Counted from the first letter of the stretch, positions 1 to 9,585 are shown. The stretch: DNA of 64,000 nucleotides from Suilimivivens aceti (GCF_025567405.1 NZ_JAOQKJ010000003.1:124001-188000), one strand, 5' to 3'. Notes: generated from the letters alone by a model not told the origin. Numbers and translations: made by a program.

Positions 1-621
1 CTGGATAGGAAACATGACCCTGTTCCAAAATTTGTCATGGAAGCCAAATTTCTCATCAAAGGTGGCAAGCCCGGCATCCCGGATCACCTCATCCTCATAG
101 CCTTTGCTTTTCAGGAATTTCACCAGATCATTACTGGTCATATTGGCAAAGCCAAGCCCGAACTTCCGGATCGTTTCATCTGACAGCTCCCTTTTCTTCA
201 GGTACTGCCAGCCTGCCCTGCCGTTTTCACTGCGGAGCTGATGAAAGAAGTAGGTCGCTGCTTCCTTGTTTACCTGCAGGAGCCTTGCCCTTTTGTTCTC
301 CTTCTTTCTGGTTTCCTCACTGTATTCTGCTTCCGGAAGCTGTATCCCTGCCTTCTTAGCCAGGAATTTCACAGCCTCCTGAAAGGTATAGTTTTCATAC
401 TGCATGACAAAGGAGATCACGTTTCCTCCTGCCCCGCAGCCAAAGCAGTAATAGATCTGCTTGCCTGGGGAAACGGAAAAGGAAGGTGACTTCTCATTAT
501 GAAAGGGACACAGTCCAAAATAACTGCTCCCCTTTTTCTGCAGCTTCACATACCCGGAAACCACGTCCACTATATCATTTTTCATCCGTATTTCTTCGAT
601 TACTTCTTCCGGATAATACAT
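1..621 (-). CDS. dnaG: DNA primase DnaG, N-terminal part (cut by window start)
   Basis: This is the first 207 codons of the replicative primase, which makes RNA primers at the fork. The frame is open from an ATG at 621 to base 1, so the C-terminal part lies outside the window. It begins MYYPEEVIEEIR and carries the CHC2 zinc-finger pattern (CPFH, then about 20 residues later CFGC) followed by the start of the catalytic core. An AGGGATGG Shine-Dalgarno lies just before the ATG. It follows dgt by 45 bp on the same strand, a common clostridial order that usually continues into rpoD. Identification is secure. Confidence 0.97.
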   Translation of the reverse strand, partial: MYYPEEVIEEIRMKNDIVDVVSGYVKLQKKGSSYFGLCPFHNEKSPSFSVSPGKQIYYCFGCGAGGNVISFVMQYENYTFQEAVKFLAKKAGIQLPEAEYSEETRKKENKRARLLQVNKEAATYFFHQLRSENGRAGWQYLKKRELSDETIRKFGLGFANMTSNDLVKFLKSKGYEDEVIRDAGLATFDEKFGFHDKFWNRVMFPIQ

Positions 622-666
622 GTAACCATCCCTGCTTCTCTGCGATCACACTGCTTCCTGTCCCTG

Positions 667-1671
667 TCAGATATGCCAGGACCTGGGAATATAGATCTCC
701 TCATATTTAGCTATGGCAAAACGGTCTGTCATGGCTCCTATGTAATCGCACACTACTCTTTCTTCCGGTTCTCCCCGGTTGATCAGTCCGATCATATCCT
801 CCGACAGGAGTTCCAGATGATGACGATAATAGCTGTAAAGGGTCTGCACCAGCATCTCTGCCTTTCCCTCTTCGCTCTTTGCTTCTTTATTCTTATAGAC
901 ACGTTCAAACATAAAAGCTCGCAGCTTTTTCATGGCTTCCGCTACCGGCGGTGACATCATGATGTCATCCTTCCCATAGCTGGTGCTTACGATATCATGG
1001 ATGAAATGATCCAGCCTCTCCCCTGTGGTAAAGCCAATCACTTCTCCAATCTCCCTCGGCACATCTGCCTCTGTCAGGATCCCGGCACGGATCGCATCAT
1101 CCATATCATGATGGATATAGGCGATCTTATCGGACAGTCTGACAATACGCCCTTCCAACGTCATGGGCATACCTGCCGTCTGGTGGTTCAGGATGCCGTC
1201 CCGTACCTCATAGGTAAGATTTAAGCCCTGTCCGCCCTTTTCCAGAATGTCTACCGTCCGTACACTCTGTTCATTGTGCTTGAAGCCGTAAGGGCAGACC
1301 GCATTCAGCGCCCTCTCTCCAGCATGTCCGAAAGGAGTGTGTCCAAGATCATGGCCAAGGGCAATCGCCTCCACCAGATCTTCATTCATCCGAAGAGCCT
1401 TGGCGATCGTCCTGGCATTCTGCGATACCTCCAATGTATGGGTAAGTCTTGTTCTGTAATGATCACCTTCCGGTGAAAGAAAGACCTGTGTTTTATCCTT
1501 CAGTCTCCGGAACGCCTTGCAATGAAGGATCCTGTCCCTGTCCCTCTGATAGACAGGACGGATATCGCACTGCTCCTCCGGATGGAGCCGTCCCCTGGAA
1601 TCCCGGCTGTGTGCTGCGTAGGGACTTAAATTATCCTGTTCCAGCTGTTCCAGATTTTCTCGAATGTTCAT
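667..1671 (-). CDS. dgt: Deoxyguanosinetriphosphate triphosphohydrolase (dGTPase-like, HD domain)
   Basis: The 334-residue protein has the HD-domain signature of dGTPases: RTRLTHTLEVSQ, where H is the first metal ligand, and HDLGHTPFGHAGE, which supplies the HD pair. The family splits dNTPs into the nucleoside and triphosphate and helps control nucleotide pools. The length fits the short clostridial form. It lies directly upstream of dnaG on the same strand, suggesting a replication-linked operon. No unusual residues were seen in the motifs. Exact nucleotide preference cannot be read from sequence. Confidence 0.93.
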   Translation of the reverse strand: MNIRENLEQLEQDNLSPYAAHSRDSRGRLHPEEQCDIRPVYQRDRDRILHCKAFRRLKDKTQVFLSPEGDHYRTRLTHTLEVSQNARTIAKALRMNEDLVEAIALGHDLGHTPFGHAGERALNAVCPYGFKHNEQSVRTVDILEKGGQGLNLTYEVRDGILNHQTAGMPMTLEGRIVRLSDKIAYIHHDMDDAIRAGILTEADVPREIGEVIGFTTGERLDHFIHDIVSTSYGKDDIMMSPPVAEAMKKLRAFMFERVYKNKEAKSEEGKAEMLVQTLYSYYRHHLELLSEDMIGLINRGEPEERVVCDYIGAMTDRFAIAKYEEIYIPRSWHI

Positions 1672-1739
1672 ATGCTTCCTCGTATTTCCTGTGTCTACTA
1701 TAGATTATTCTGCGAAAGCTTCTGATTTCCTTTTTTATT

Positions 1740-2666
1740 TTAACGGCAGATGTCATAAATAAATTCAGCGCACTTTTCCATGGCCTCATAGGATACCTTT
1801 AAGGGTGACATCTGGAAAACGTGCCACATTCTTTTGTACACATTCATCCTGACAGACACATTTGCTGCAACCAGCTTCTTATGCAGTGACACAGAATCAC
1901 TGAGCAGGATCTCATTATCACCTGCCTGGATGTACGTAGGCGGAAAGCCTTCAAAATTTCCAAATAACGGAGAGATCAGCGGATCTGTCAGCTCCATGCC
2001 CGGTGCATAATTCTGGATCATTCTGTTTAAATAATCCTCATCCAGTACCGGATCTACTTCCTTCCTGCTTTCATGGCTCTTACCTGAGGAAGTCAGGTCT
2101 GTCCAGGGTGAAAGCAATACCAGTCCTCTTGGCAGGAGTCTTCCTTCCTCCTTTAGCTTCAGTGTCAGGGAAAGTGCCAGATTGCCGCCTGCTGAATCGC
2201 CTGCAATGATCACATCTCTTGCCCCATAACCATACAGCATCAGGTAATCCCATACCTTCAGGGCATCCTCAAGAGCTGCCGGATAGGGATTTTCCGGAGA
2301 AAGCCGGTAATCGAAGCAGAGCACATCCATGGAGGTAGACTGTGCGAGCTTGTCTGTCAGTGTCCTCGCATAGATCCTGCTGCCAGTTGAATATCCGCCG
2401 CCATGGCAGTACAGGATCACGTACTTTTTCATGTGGACGCGGTTGGCACATACCCACTCGGCTTCCATGTCCTTTATCTTTACCGGTGTGATCAGCACAT
2501 CCTTCTGATTGCCAAGAAGAGCTCCCACCTGGTTCTGGGAATGTCTGTGCTTCTCTATATCAGGATCATCTATCATACCATGTACCTTCCGGATCAGATT
2601 CATCATCCGGAAATTCACATTTTCTTCAGATAATCTGATATTTTTTCTTTTTTCTCCTGCTGCCAT
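1740..2666 (-). CDS. Alpha/beta-hydrolase, hormone-sensitive-lipase-type esterase
   Basis: The 308-residue protein has the HGGGYSTG oxyanion-hole motif and the GDSAGG nucleophile elbow of acetyl-esterase/HSL-type hydrolases. A later DPLISPLFG stretch and a C-terminal WHVF segment should carry the catalytic Asp and His. No signal peptide is visible, so a cytoplasmic carboxylesterase acting on short acyl esters is likely. A GAAGGAG site precedes the ATG. It is divergent from the acyltransferase-like gene at 2739, and the two may share a 72-bp promoter region and a related ester chemistry. The substrate is unknown. Confidence 0.85.
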   Translation of the reverse strand: MAAGEKRKNIRLSEENVNFRMMNLIRKVHGMIDDPDIEKHRHSQNQVGALLGNQKDVLITPVKIKDMEAEWVCANRVHMKKYVILYCHGGGYSTGSRIYARTLTDKLAQSTSMDVLCFDYRLSPENPYPAALEDALKVWDYLMLYGYGARDVIIAGDSAGGNLALSLTLKLKEEGRLLPRGLVLLSPWTDLTSSGKSHESRKEVDPVLDEDYLNRMIQNYAPGMELTDPLISPLFGNFEGFPPTYIQAGDNEILLSDSVSLHKKLVAANVSVRMNVYKRMWHVFQMSPLKVSYEAMEKCAEFIYDICR

Positions 2667-2738
2667 AAATTTTTCTCCTTCTTTTAAGCTTTTGTGGTAG
2701 AATTAGCATAATATGAAAATAGTCAGGAGTCTATACCT

Positions 2739-4076
2739 TTGAACAAAGAAACTACTACAGCTTCACATACAGCTCCATCACAAGAAAGAAAGCATACCGC
2801 AGGTGCCGCCAAAAAGATCTGGTACCGGCTGGATCTTTCTGCTATCGTCTACCCGACCCTGCAGCGCAGGGACTTTTCTTCGGTCTACCGGCTTTCTGTC
2901 GTACTGAAGGAGCCCATACGTCCGGATATCCTGCAGCAGGCTGTGGATGCCAGCCTTGTCCGCTTTCCTACCTATAAGACTGCCATCCGTAAAGGGCTTT
3001 TCTGGCGGTACTTAGAACCCAATAAGCGGCCAGGTCCCTTTGTCCGGGAGGACATCCGGAATTTCTGTATGCCCATGCCCTTCAAGGCCGGGAACCGGTA
3101 TCTGATCCGTATCTATTATTATAACTGCCGGATCTCACTGGAGGCTCATCACAGTCTCGGCGATGGAAGCGGCGGCATGTATGTGCTGCAGACCATCACA
3201 GCTGAATATCTGCGGCTTCTCGGACACCAGATCGACTGCGGTTACTTTGTAAAGGATATCCACGAAACGCCGCCTGCTGAAGAGTTTGAGGATGCCTATA
3301 TGCGCTATGCCAATTCGAAGCTCTGCCCGAAGCGCACCGGTGCAAAGGCCTACCGTGTACGCGGTACCAAAGAGCCTTTTTATACCTTCCATGTCATTGA
3401 TGGCATCATGTCCGTTTCTGAAGTCATGAAGGTTGCCAAAAGCTATCAGGCATCCCTGACAGAATACCTGAACGCTGTACTCCTTTATGCCCTGCTTCAG
3501 AAGCAGAAGGATGATCACCCGCTTCACTTAAAGCCGGTAAAGATTGCCATGCCGGTAAACCTGCGCCGCTTCTTTCCATCAAAGACCCTGCGCAACTTTA
3601 TTACCATGATCTATCCCGGTGTGGATCCAAGGCTTGGAGAGTACAGCTTTGATGAGATCGTCAGTCAGGTGCATCACTATATGCGCTATTATATTAACGA
3701 AAAGTTCCTGCGTGGTGATATCACTACAAATGCCAATACCAAGCGCAATCCCCTGATCCGCATCACACCGCTTTTTATCAAGGATTACGTGGTGAAGCAG
3801 TTCTATTCCCGGATCCAGGACAAAAGCTCCTCTGCCGGACTTACCAACATGGGAGCTATCAGGGTTCCTGAAAATATGGAGCCTTATATTGACCGCATGG
3901 ATATTTATATGGGACAGCCCTTTTCCTCCAGAACCAACTGTGCTATCGTCAGCTTCGAGGATACCCTTACCATCAACTTTGCAAGCTGTATCGTAGAAGC
4001 AGATGTGGAACGGTACTTTTTCCGTAAGCTGGTGCAGGACGGAATCCATGTAAAAATAGAAAGTAACCGTTTTTAA
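2739..4076 (+). CDS. Condensation-domain-like acyltransferase (alcohol acetyltransferase-like)
   Basis: The 445-residue protein begins at a TTG codon placed 8 nt after an AGGAG site; the only upstream ATG (2713) stops after nine codons. It contains HHSLGDG near residue 138, the HHxxxDG catalytic motif of the CoA-dependent acyltransferase/condensation superfamily. The C-terminal half has the TNMGAIRVP stretch typical of such folds. It is followed after 16 bp by a DUF6320 membrane protein, and this pair recurs in Lachnospiraceae. Acyl donor and acceptor are unknown; a role in ester or lipid acylation is inferred from the fold and from the esterase next door. Confidence 0.75.
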   Translation: MNKETTTASHTAPSQERKHTAGAAKKIWYRLDLSAIVYPTLQRRDFSSVYRLSVVLKEPIRPDILQQAVDASLVRFPTYKTAIRKGLFWRYLEPNKRPGPFVREDIRNFCMPMPFKAGNRYLIRIYYYNCRISLEAHHSLGDGSGGMYVLQTITAEYLRLLGHQIDCGYFVKDIHETPPAEEFEDAYMRYANSKLCPKRTGAKAYRVRGTKEPFYTFHVIDGIMSVSEVMKVAKSYQASLTEYLNAVLLYALLQKQKDDHPLHLKPVKIAMPVNLRRFFPSKTLRNFITMIYPGVDPRLGEYSFDEIVSQVHHYMRYYINEKFLRGDITTNANTKRNPLIRITPLFIKDYVVKQFYSRIQDKSSSAGLTNMGAIRVPENMEPYIDRMDIYMGQPFSSRTNCAIVSFEDTLTINFASCIVEADVERYFFRKLVQDGIHVKIESNRF

Positions 4077-4092
4077 ATGAAAGGAGTTTTTC

Positions 4093-4800
4093 ATGTCATA
4101 CTGTGTAAACTGCGGGGTGGAGCTGGACAGTTCCCTGGATCATTGCCCCCTGTGCAATACCCCTGTCATCAATCCAAATGAACTTAAGAGGATCGCAGAT
4201 GCCGTTCCTCCCTTCCCGGAGCAGCGGGGAGAGGTGGATACTGTAAAGCGCCGGGATTTTACCCTTCTGATCGGCATTATCCTGACAGCTACCAGTGCCA
4301 GCTGCCTTTTATTAAATCTCCTTGTTTTTACCGGCAGCCTCTGGTCCCTTTTTATCATCGGTGCCTGCCTGCTGCTCTTTATCGTGCTGCTTCCGGCGAT
4401 CACCACGCTGCATCTGCCCATGTACTTATCTCTTGCCCTTGACGGTGCGGGTATTGCCTTTTACCTGTATCTGATCAGCTTTACGACCGCGGATCAGCAC
4501 TGGTTCTTTGCCCTTGCGGTTCCCATTGTTGGATTATGCACGATCCTCTGCGAAATATTTGCGATCCTGATGAAGCATTTTCGGGTATCCTATCTGACGA
4601 CAACGCTTTACTTTTTCGTAGAAACCGCTCTGCTTTGCATGGGGCTTGAGCTTCTGATCGAGCATTTTTTCACAAAACCCATGCGGCTTACATGGTCTGC
4701 TATCGTCCTGACTGTGTGTGCTGTGATCTCCATTACACTGCTGACGATCCTGTCAAGGCAGCGGCTCCGGGAAGCTGTAAGAAGGCGGCTGCATTTTTAA
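4093..4800 (+). CDS. DUF6320-type zinc-ribbon membrane protein
   Basis: The 235-residue protein opens with a short zinc ribbon (CVNCG, then CPLC about 15 residues later). About six hydrophobic segments follow between residues 55 and 225. The arrangement fits the DUF6320 family, which has no known function. It starts 16 bp after the acyltransferase-like gene with an AAGGAG site and is almost certainly co-transcribed with it. A partner role in membrane-associated acylation is only a guess from context. Transcription probably ends at the hairpin at 4847-4877. Confidence 0.75.
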   Translation: MSYCVNCGVELDSSLDHCPLCNTPVINPNELKRIADAVPPFPEQRGEVDTVKRRDFTLLIGIILTATSASCLLLNLLVFTGSLWSLFIIGACLLLFIVLLPAITTLHLPMYLSLALDGAGIAFYLYLISFTTADQHWFFALAVPIVGLCTILCEIFAILMKHFRVSYLTTTLYFFVETALLCMGLELLIEHFFTKPMRLTWSAIVLTVCAVISITLLTILSRQRLREAVRRRLHF

Positions 4801-4836
4801 TATGCAGTCCTTTCCCAAAAACAATTTCTATTCTGT

Positions 4837-6063
4837 CTACTCCGTACCGGATCCATTTTGGATCCGGTTTAATTTTTCTGAGGTCAATACCATCAGCACC
4901 TCAAACACAAGCAGAACTACCGGATACAGCCAGATGCCGATCCTTGCTGCCAGTGTTCCGAACAGCGGCGGCATAAAGGTACTTCCGACATAGGCACAGG
5001 CCATCTGAATGCCGATCAGCGCCTGAGAATTCTCCTTGCCAAAATAAAACGGCGTAGAGTGGATGATCGCCGGATAGACAGGTGCACAGCCAAATCCAAT
5101 GATCACCAGTCCAAGGAGCGCCGGCGTCGTCACCGGAAACGGGATCAGCACAAGCAGAATACCGGCTCCGACAATACCGCCTCCCAGTCTGATCAGTGCT
5201 TTGTCTCCCATCCTGTCTGCCACAAATCCGCACAGGAATCTTCCTACTGTGATTCCCAGATAAAAGAAGGAAGCGAATTTTGCTGCCTTCTCCGGTTCCA
5301 TCAGAAGGTACTGCACCAGATAGCTGCTGGCCCAGAGTCCTGTGGTCGTCTCCATGGCAGAATAGGCAAAGAAGGTGATCAATATGTACGGTGCACCCTT
5401 GATCCGCAGGATTTCCCGGAAGCTCAAGGCTTTCGAAGGCGCGGCTTTGGTCTGATCTGTCTGCTTCTGCTCTGCTTCTGCGCACTTCGGTTCTGTGCCT
5501 CCCTCTTTTTCATCCGTCCGGGATTTCCAGAGCGGCAGGCTGATAAACAGGATCACCGTGATCACAATCTGAATCATGGATACACTGAAGTATCCCCGGC
5601 TCCAGCCAAGCCCTTTTCCAAGGCAGAAGCCCATGATATAAGGGCTTGCTGCTGCCCCGACACCCCAGAAGCAGTGAAGCCAGCTCATATGCCTGGAGGA
5701 ATAATGAAGCGCCACATAGTTGTTCAGTGCCGCATCCACTGCGCCGGCACCAAGACCATAGGGAATCGCCATAATGCATAACAGGTAAAAGGAATCTGAT
5801 ACCGAAAACCCAAACAGGGCTCCTGCTGTCAGAAGGACACTGACCGCTGTCACCAGTCCTGCTCCGAATTTCCTTGTCAGTCTGTCTGAAAAAAAGCTGG
5901 AAACGATGGTTCCCGCTGAAATGATCATGGAAATGATCCCCGCATAGGAGAAGGGAACCTGCAGCTGTGTATACATTGTCGGCCAGCCGGACCCAAGAAG
6001 TGCATCCGGAAGTCCAAGGCTGATAAATGCCAGATAAATCACAGCAAGTAATAAAGAATACAT
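4837..6063 (-). CDS. MFS transporter (12-TM, sugar/drug-type)
   Basis: The 408-residue protein is almost entirely hydrophobic helices. It has the MFS loop 2-3 signature region (SDRLTRKFGAG) and a second, degenerate copy in the middle (ADRMGDKALIRLGG), consistent with two six-helix halves separated by a charged, Glu/Lys-rich loop near residue 195. The family moves small solutes across the cytoplasmic membrane by proton symport or antiport. No neighbouring catabolic gene points to a substrate. Its end overlaps the terminator of the convergent operon. Confidence 0.85.
   Translation of the reverse strand: MYSLLLAVIYLAFISLGLPDALLGSGWPTMYTQLQVPFSYAGIISMIISAGTIVSSFFSDRLTRKFGAGLVTAVSVLLTAGALFGFSVSDSFYLLCIMAIPYGLGAGAVDAALNNYVALHYSSRHMSWLHCFWGVGAAASPYIMGFCLGKGLGWSRGYFSVSMIQIVITVILFISLPLWKSRTDEKEGGTEPKCAEAEQKQTDQTKAAPSKALSFREILRIKGAPYILITFFAYSAMETTTGLWASSYLVQYLLMEPEKAAKFASFFYLGITVGRFLCGFVADRMGDKALIRLGGGIVGAGILLVLIPFPVTTPALLGLVIIGFGCAPVYPAIIHSTPFYFGKENSQALIGIQMACAYVGSTFMPPLFGTLAARIGIWLYPVVLLVFEVLMVLTSEKLNRIQNGSGTE
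4847..4877 (+). terminator. Intrinsic terminator of the acyltransferase/DUF6320 operon
   Basis: A perfect 9-bp stem (CCGGATCCA / TGGATCCGG, 3-nt loop) is followed by TTTAATTTTT on the + strand. It lies inside the last codons of the convergent MFS gene, so that gene ends with a sequence that doubles as the neighbour's terminator. Confidence 0.8.
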
Positions 6064-6221
6064 ACTAAAAGATCACCATCAGCAGCATTTTAAGCTGCTC
6101 CTTTCCATAAGCTTCATCTGATTCATTTTGTTTCTCTCAACTAAAATCAATATTTTTCCCAGTCCGGCAATTATACTACCAAACCTCCATCTTTGGCAAT
6201 TTTTTTACAAAATAGACTCAA

Positions 6222-6238
6222 TGATAAAATTTTTATCA
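6222..6238. promoter_or_regulatory. Perfect palindrome upstream of oleate hydratase (candidate operator)
   Basis: TGATAAAA-T-TTTTATCA is a perfect 8+1+8 palindrome, 111 bp before the oleate hydratase start, in the divergent intergenic region with the MFS gene. A possible -10 (TATAAG, 6283-6288) lies downstream. Palindromes of this size suit a dimeric TetR- or MarR-type repressor. No regulator gene is adjacent. Confidence 0.4.
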
Positions 6239-6348
6239 CTCCCTGTTTTTTGCTGATTGGAATTCCCTCAAAAAACACATACTATAAGTTCACAGAAACA
6301 AAAAAGCAGCTTTAAATCTATCGGATAAAGAGAAAGGTGGTTTTTATT

Positions 6349-8325
6349 ATGTCAGGAAAGAAAAATATTTCACTTGGACTGGCAGCTCTTGCCGCAGGTG
6401 CAGGCGCTGTAGCCATTGCATCAAAGGGCCGCAAGGCAGGCGCTGCAAAAAAGCAGAGAACAGCATCTGTTGCTGCTGCCAAAAAGGAATACCGTAATAC
6501 CGAGCTTGGCAGGTATGACAAGAACAGTAAAGGAATTTATTATTCCAATGGTAACTACGAGGCCTTTGCAAGACCGAAGAAGCCCGATGGCGTAGACGAA
6601 AAGAGCGCTTACATCGTAGGAAGCGGACTTGCTTCTCTTGCAGCAGCATGCTTCCTTGTAAGGGATGGCCAGATGGAGGGAGATCACATCCATATTCTTG
6701 AGGCTATGGATATCGCCGGCGGTGCCTGTGATGGTATCTTTGATCCTTCCAGAGGCTATGTCATGAGAGGCGGCCGTGAAATGGAGAACCATTTCGAGTG
6801 TCTGTGGGATCTGTTCCGCAGCATTCCTTCCCTCGAGATTCCCGGTGCTTCTGTCCTGGATGAATATTACTGGTTAAATAAAGAGGATCCCAACTACTCT
6901 CTCTGCCGTGCAACCGAGAACCGTGGCCAGGATGCCCATACAGACGGCAAGTTCAATCTGAGCCAGAAGGGCTGCATGGAGATCATGAAGCTGTTCATGA
7001 CAAGGGACGAGGATCTTTATGACAAGACTATTGAAGATGTTTTCGATGAGGAAGTATTTGATTCTACCTTCTGGTTATACTGGAGAACCATGTTTGCTTT
7101 CGAGAACTGGCACAGTGCCCTTGAAATGAAGCTCTATTTCCAGAGATTCATTCACCATATTTCAGGGCTCCCTGATTTCAGTGCACTGAAATTTACCAAA
7201 TATAACCAGTATGAGTCCCTGATCCTGCCCATGCAGAAATATCTGGAGGCTGCCGGTGTTGACTTCCAGTTTAATACTGAGGTTACCAACGTTATCTTTG
7301 ACATCAAGGATGACAAGAAGGTTGCCAAAGCCATTGAATGCAAAGTAAACGGTGTGGAAAAGGGTATCGTCCTTACCGAAAATGACCTGGTATTTGTTAC
7401 CAATGGAAGCTGCACAGAGGGCACTATTTATGGTGATCAGAACCACGCTCCCAACGGAGACGCTGAGGTTCGTACCAGCGGCGTTTGGAGTCTCTGGAAG
7501 AATATCGCCGCACAGGATCCATCCTTCGGACATCCTGAAAAGTTCTGTTCCGATGTTTCCAAGACCAACTGGGAATCCGCAACTGTTACTACACTGGATG
7601 ACAAGATCATTCCTTATATCACCAATATCTGCAAGCGTGATCCCAGAACCGGCAAGGTTGTTACCGGCGGCATCGTAAGCTGCAAGGATTCCAGCTGGCT
7701 GCTGAGCTGGACGATCAACCGTCAGGGTCAGTTCAAGACTCAGGACAAGGAAAAAGTCTGTGTATGGGTATATGGTCTGTTTACAGATGTACCCGGTGAC
7801 TATATCAAGAAGCCCATGAAGGATTGTACCGGTAAGGAGATCACTGAGGAGTGGCTGTATCACCTTGGTGTTCCGGTAGAGGAAATCGCTGAACTGGCTG
7901 AGCACAGTGCAGTCTGCGTCCCGACCATGATGCCTTACATTACCGCATTCTTCATGCCAAGAGCTGCCGGTGACCGTCCTGATGTCATCCCGGATGGCTG
8001 CGTAAACTTCGCATTCCTTGGCCAGTTTGCACAGACTCCCAGAGATACCGTATTCACTACAGAATATTCTGTCAGAACCGCTATGGAAGCTGTTTACGGC
8101 CTGCTTGGTGTTGACAGAGGTGTTCCGGAGGTATGGGGCAGCGTTTATGATATCAGAGAGCTCCTGGACAGCAGTGTCAAGCTGATGGATGGTATGTCTC
8201 CTCTGGAGATCGAGCTTCCCGGCCCGTTAAATGCACTGAAGAAGCCTCTGCTCCATGTAGTAAAGGGTACTGTCGTAGAGAAACTGCTCCGTGACCACAA
8301 TGTGATCAAGGACGGTATGATGTAA
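6349..8325 (+). CDS. ohyA: Oleate hydratase (myosin-cross-reactive antigen family)
   Basis: The 658-residue protein belongs to the FAD-dependent fatty-acid hydratases that add water to the cis-9 bond of oleate or linoleate to give 10-hydroxy fatty acids, a detoxification step in gut Firmicutes. It has the FAD dinucleotide-binding motif VGSGLAS (near residue 91), the RGGREMENHFECLWD block and the HISGLPDFSALKFTKYNQYES block typical of the family. An Ala/Lys-rich N-terminal extension of about 45 residues contains a hydrophobic stretch that could associate with the membrane. The ATG at 6349 is chosen because AAAGGTGG lies 8 nt upstream; a GTG at 6337 falls inside that ribosome-binding site. Confidence 0.95.
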   Translation: MSGKKNISLGLAALAAGAGAVAIASKGRKAGAAKKQRTASVAAAKKEYRNTELGRYDKNSKGIYYSNGNYEAFARPKKPDGVDEKSAYIVGSGLASLAAACFLVRDGQMEGDHIHILEAMDIAGGACDGIFDPSRGYVMRGGREMENHFECLWDLFRSIPSLEIPGASVLDEYYWLNKEDPNYSLCRATENRGQDAHTDGKFNLSQKGCMEIMKLFMTRDEDLYDKTIEDVFDEEVFDSTFWLYWRTMFAFENWHSALEMKLYFQRFIHHISGLPDFSALKFTKYNQYESLILPMQKYLEAAGVDFQFNTEVTNVIFDIKDDKKVAKAIECKVNGVEKGIVLTENDLVFVTNGSCTEGTIYGDQNHAPNGDAEVRTSGVWSLWKNIAAQDPSFGHPEKFCSDVSKTNWESATVTTLDDKIIPYITNICKRDPRTGKVVTGGIVSCKDSSWLLSWTINRQGQFKTQDKEKVCVWVYGLFTDVPGDYIKKPMKDCTGKEITEEWLYHLGVPVEEIAELAEHSAVCVPTMMPYITAFFMPRAAGDRPDVIPDGCVNFAFLGQFAQTPRDTVFTTEYSVRTAMEAVYGLLGVDRGVPEVWGSVYDIRELLDSSVKLMDGMSPLEIELPGPLNALKKPLLHVVKGTVVEKLLRDHNVIKDGMM

Positions 8326-8348
8326 ATAAGATATTGGCTTTATGGGTT

Positions 8349-8432
8349 GGCTGGCAGATTACTCTGCCGGCCAGCGTCCAATTTTTCTCAATCACCCGTA
8401 AAAATACGCCGCATTCCCTGCGGCGTATTTTT
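8349..8432 (+). terminator. Tandem hairpins ending the oleate hydratase transcript
   Basis: The first hairpin (8349-8372) pairs GGCTGGCAGA with TCTGCCGGCC around a TTAC loop. The second (8400-8432) is a perfect 14-bp stem with a 5-nt loop, ending in a T run, which is a strong intrinsic terminator. Its A/T-flanked stem could also work in the opposite direction. Confidence 0.85.
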
Positions 8433-8705
8433 CTTTATCCCGTTTACTGATCTCATCGGGACACCTGGCTCTTTTTCTCTTTTCTGTGCCCCGTTTATCC
8501 TTTTTCACTGCTCTCTTTTTCTATTCCTGGGGCACCACACTCACAATTCTCTTCTCATGCCCCACCGCATGTGAAACCACAACATAGTAGTGATAAAGCA
8601 TGCTTATTGCTCATTCTAATCCTGTAACTGTTTTTGCTGAAATGAGAAACCATATGGGCTCACGCAAAATGTATCTTTTTACTGTAAGCTTCATATACTG
8701 CTTCT
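8433..8705. other. Intergenic region without recognised gene
   Basis: T-rich sequence between the oleate hydratase terminator and the DUF6512 gene. No open frame with a convincing start, no RNA structure and no clear promoter were recognised. Confidence 0.5.
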
Positions 8706-9215
8706 ATGAATCCTTTAAAACGTTTTACTCTCATTGGAATAATTTTTGTTCTGGGCACCGGAAGTCTTGCTCATTTTGTGTATGACTGGTCTTTGCAGAA
8801 CTTCATCATCGGCTTTTTCTTCCCGGTCAGTGAATCTACCTGGGAGCATATGAAGCTTATCTTTTTTCCCATGCTTCTCTATGCCCTTTTCCTGTACAGC
8901 AGGCTGAAAGAGGACTATCCCTGCCTCGCTTCGGCACTGCCTGCCGGCATTCTCTCCGGCACTTTCCTGATCCCGGTACTGTTTTATACCTATTCCGGAA
9001 TCCTCGGCAAAAATTATATGGCACTTGATATTACTACCTTTGTAATTGCCGTTCTGGTCGCTTTCATCCGGACATACTGCCTTACTCTGTCCTGCAGGGG
9101 AGTTCCCTTTCTGATCCCGCTGTGGACAGCTGTCATTATTACTCTGGTGTGCTTCCTCCTGTTCACCTATCTGCCGCCGGATCTTGGCTTATTTGTGTCA
9201 CCAGTTCCTGGATGA
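8706..9215 (+). CDS. DUF6512-like small membrane protein
   Basis: The 169-residue protein has five or so transmembrane helices and the conserved HFVYDWS and PVSESTWEHMKLIFFP blocks characteristic of the DUF6512 family of Clostridia. Function is unknown. The C-terminus (PPDLGLF then a short tail) may be a few residues shorter than usual. The start at 8706 lacks a strong Shine-Dalgarno. It sits alone, with the next gene converging from 9238. Confidence 0.75.
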   Translation: MNPLKRFTLIGIIFVLGTGSLAHFVYDWSLQNFIIGFFFPVSESTWEHMKLIFFPMLLYALFLYSRLKEDYPCLASALPAGILSGTFLIPVLFYTYSGILGKNYMALDITTFVIAVLVAFIRTYCLTLSCRGVPFLIPLWTAVIITLVCFLLFTYLPPDLGLFVSPVPG

Positions 9216-9237
9216 TTCAGCATTATCATGTCCGTTT

Positions 9238-9585
9238 CTATCTGTTTTTCACCATTGCTATCACAGCAAGAATTGCATTCAACAGGCACCAGAAAGACCA
9301 GATTACAAGATCACTGTAATTTCCATGTCCTGCCAATCCTATAAGTGCGGCCAGTCCAAAAAGAATCAAAATCGCTATATTTCCACCATTCCCGATTGCA
9401 TTTCTGGATGCTATTGACACAATTCCACCTGCCAGCATCAGTATTCCAACCAAAATTCCAGCAGAACCAGATGATCCCCCATTTGCTTCCATTGCATTTA
9501 CCATGCCTGCGGCACAGGACTGCAGTGCTACAACAAAAAATAAAATAATTGACAAAACTCCTGATACTAACTTCCATGTTTTCAT
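9238..9585 (-). CDS. Small multi-helix membrane protein, unknown function
   Basis: The 115-residue protein has about four hydrophobic segments and a Gly/Ser-rich loop after the first helix. An LQSC sequence near residue 21 could be read as a lipobox, but the remaining helices argue for an integral membrane protein. AGAAGGAG precedes the ATG. It is the last gene of a run that includes the tandem-domain membrane protein and the HTH protein, although a short gap at 9586-9638 separates it from them. Not recognised beyond this. Confidence 0.6.
   Translation of the reverse strand: MKTWKLVSGVLSIILFFVVALQSCAAGMVNAMEANGGSSGSAGILVGILMLAGGIVSIASRNAIGNGGNIAILILFGLAALIGLAGHGNYSDLVIWSFWCLLNAILAVIAMVKNR

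Noticed and set aside
6337..6348. GTG start for oleate hydratase
   Set aside because: It lies within the AAAGGTGG ribosome-binding site of the ATG at 6349.
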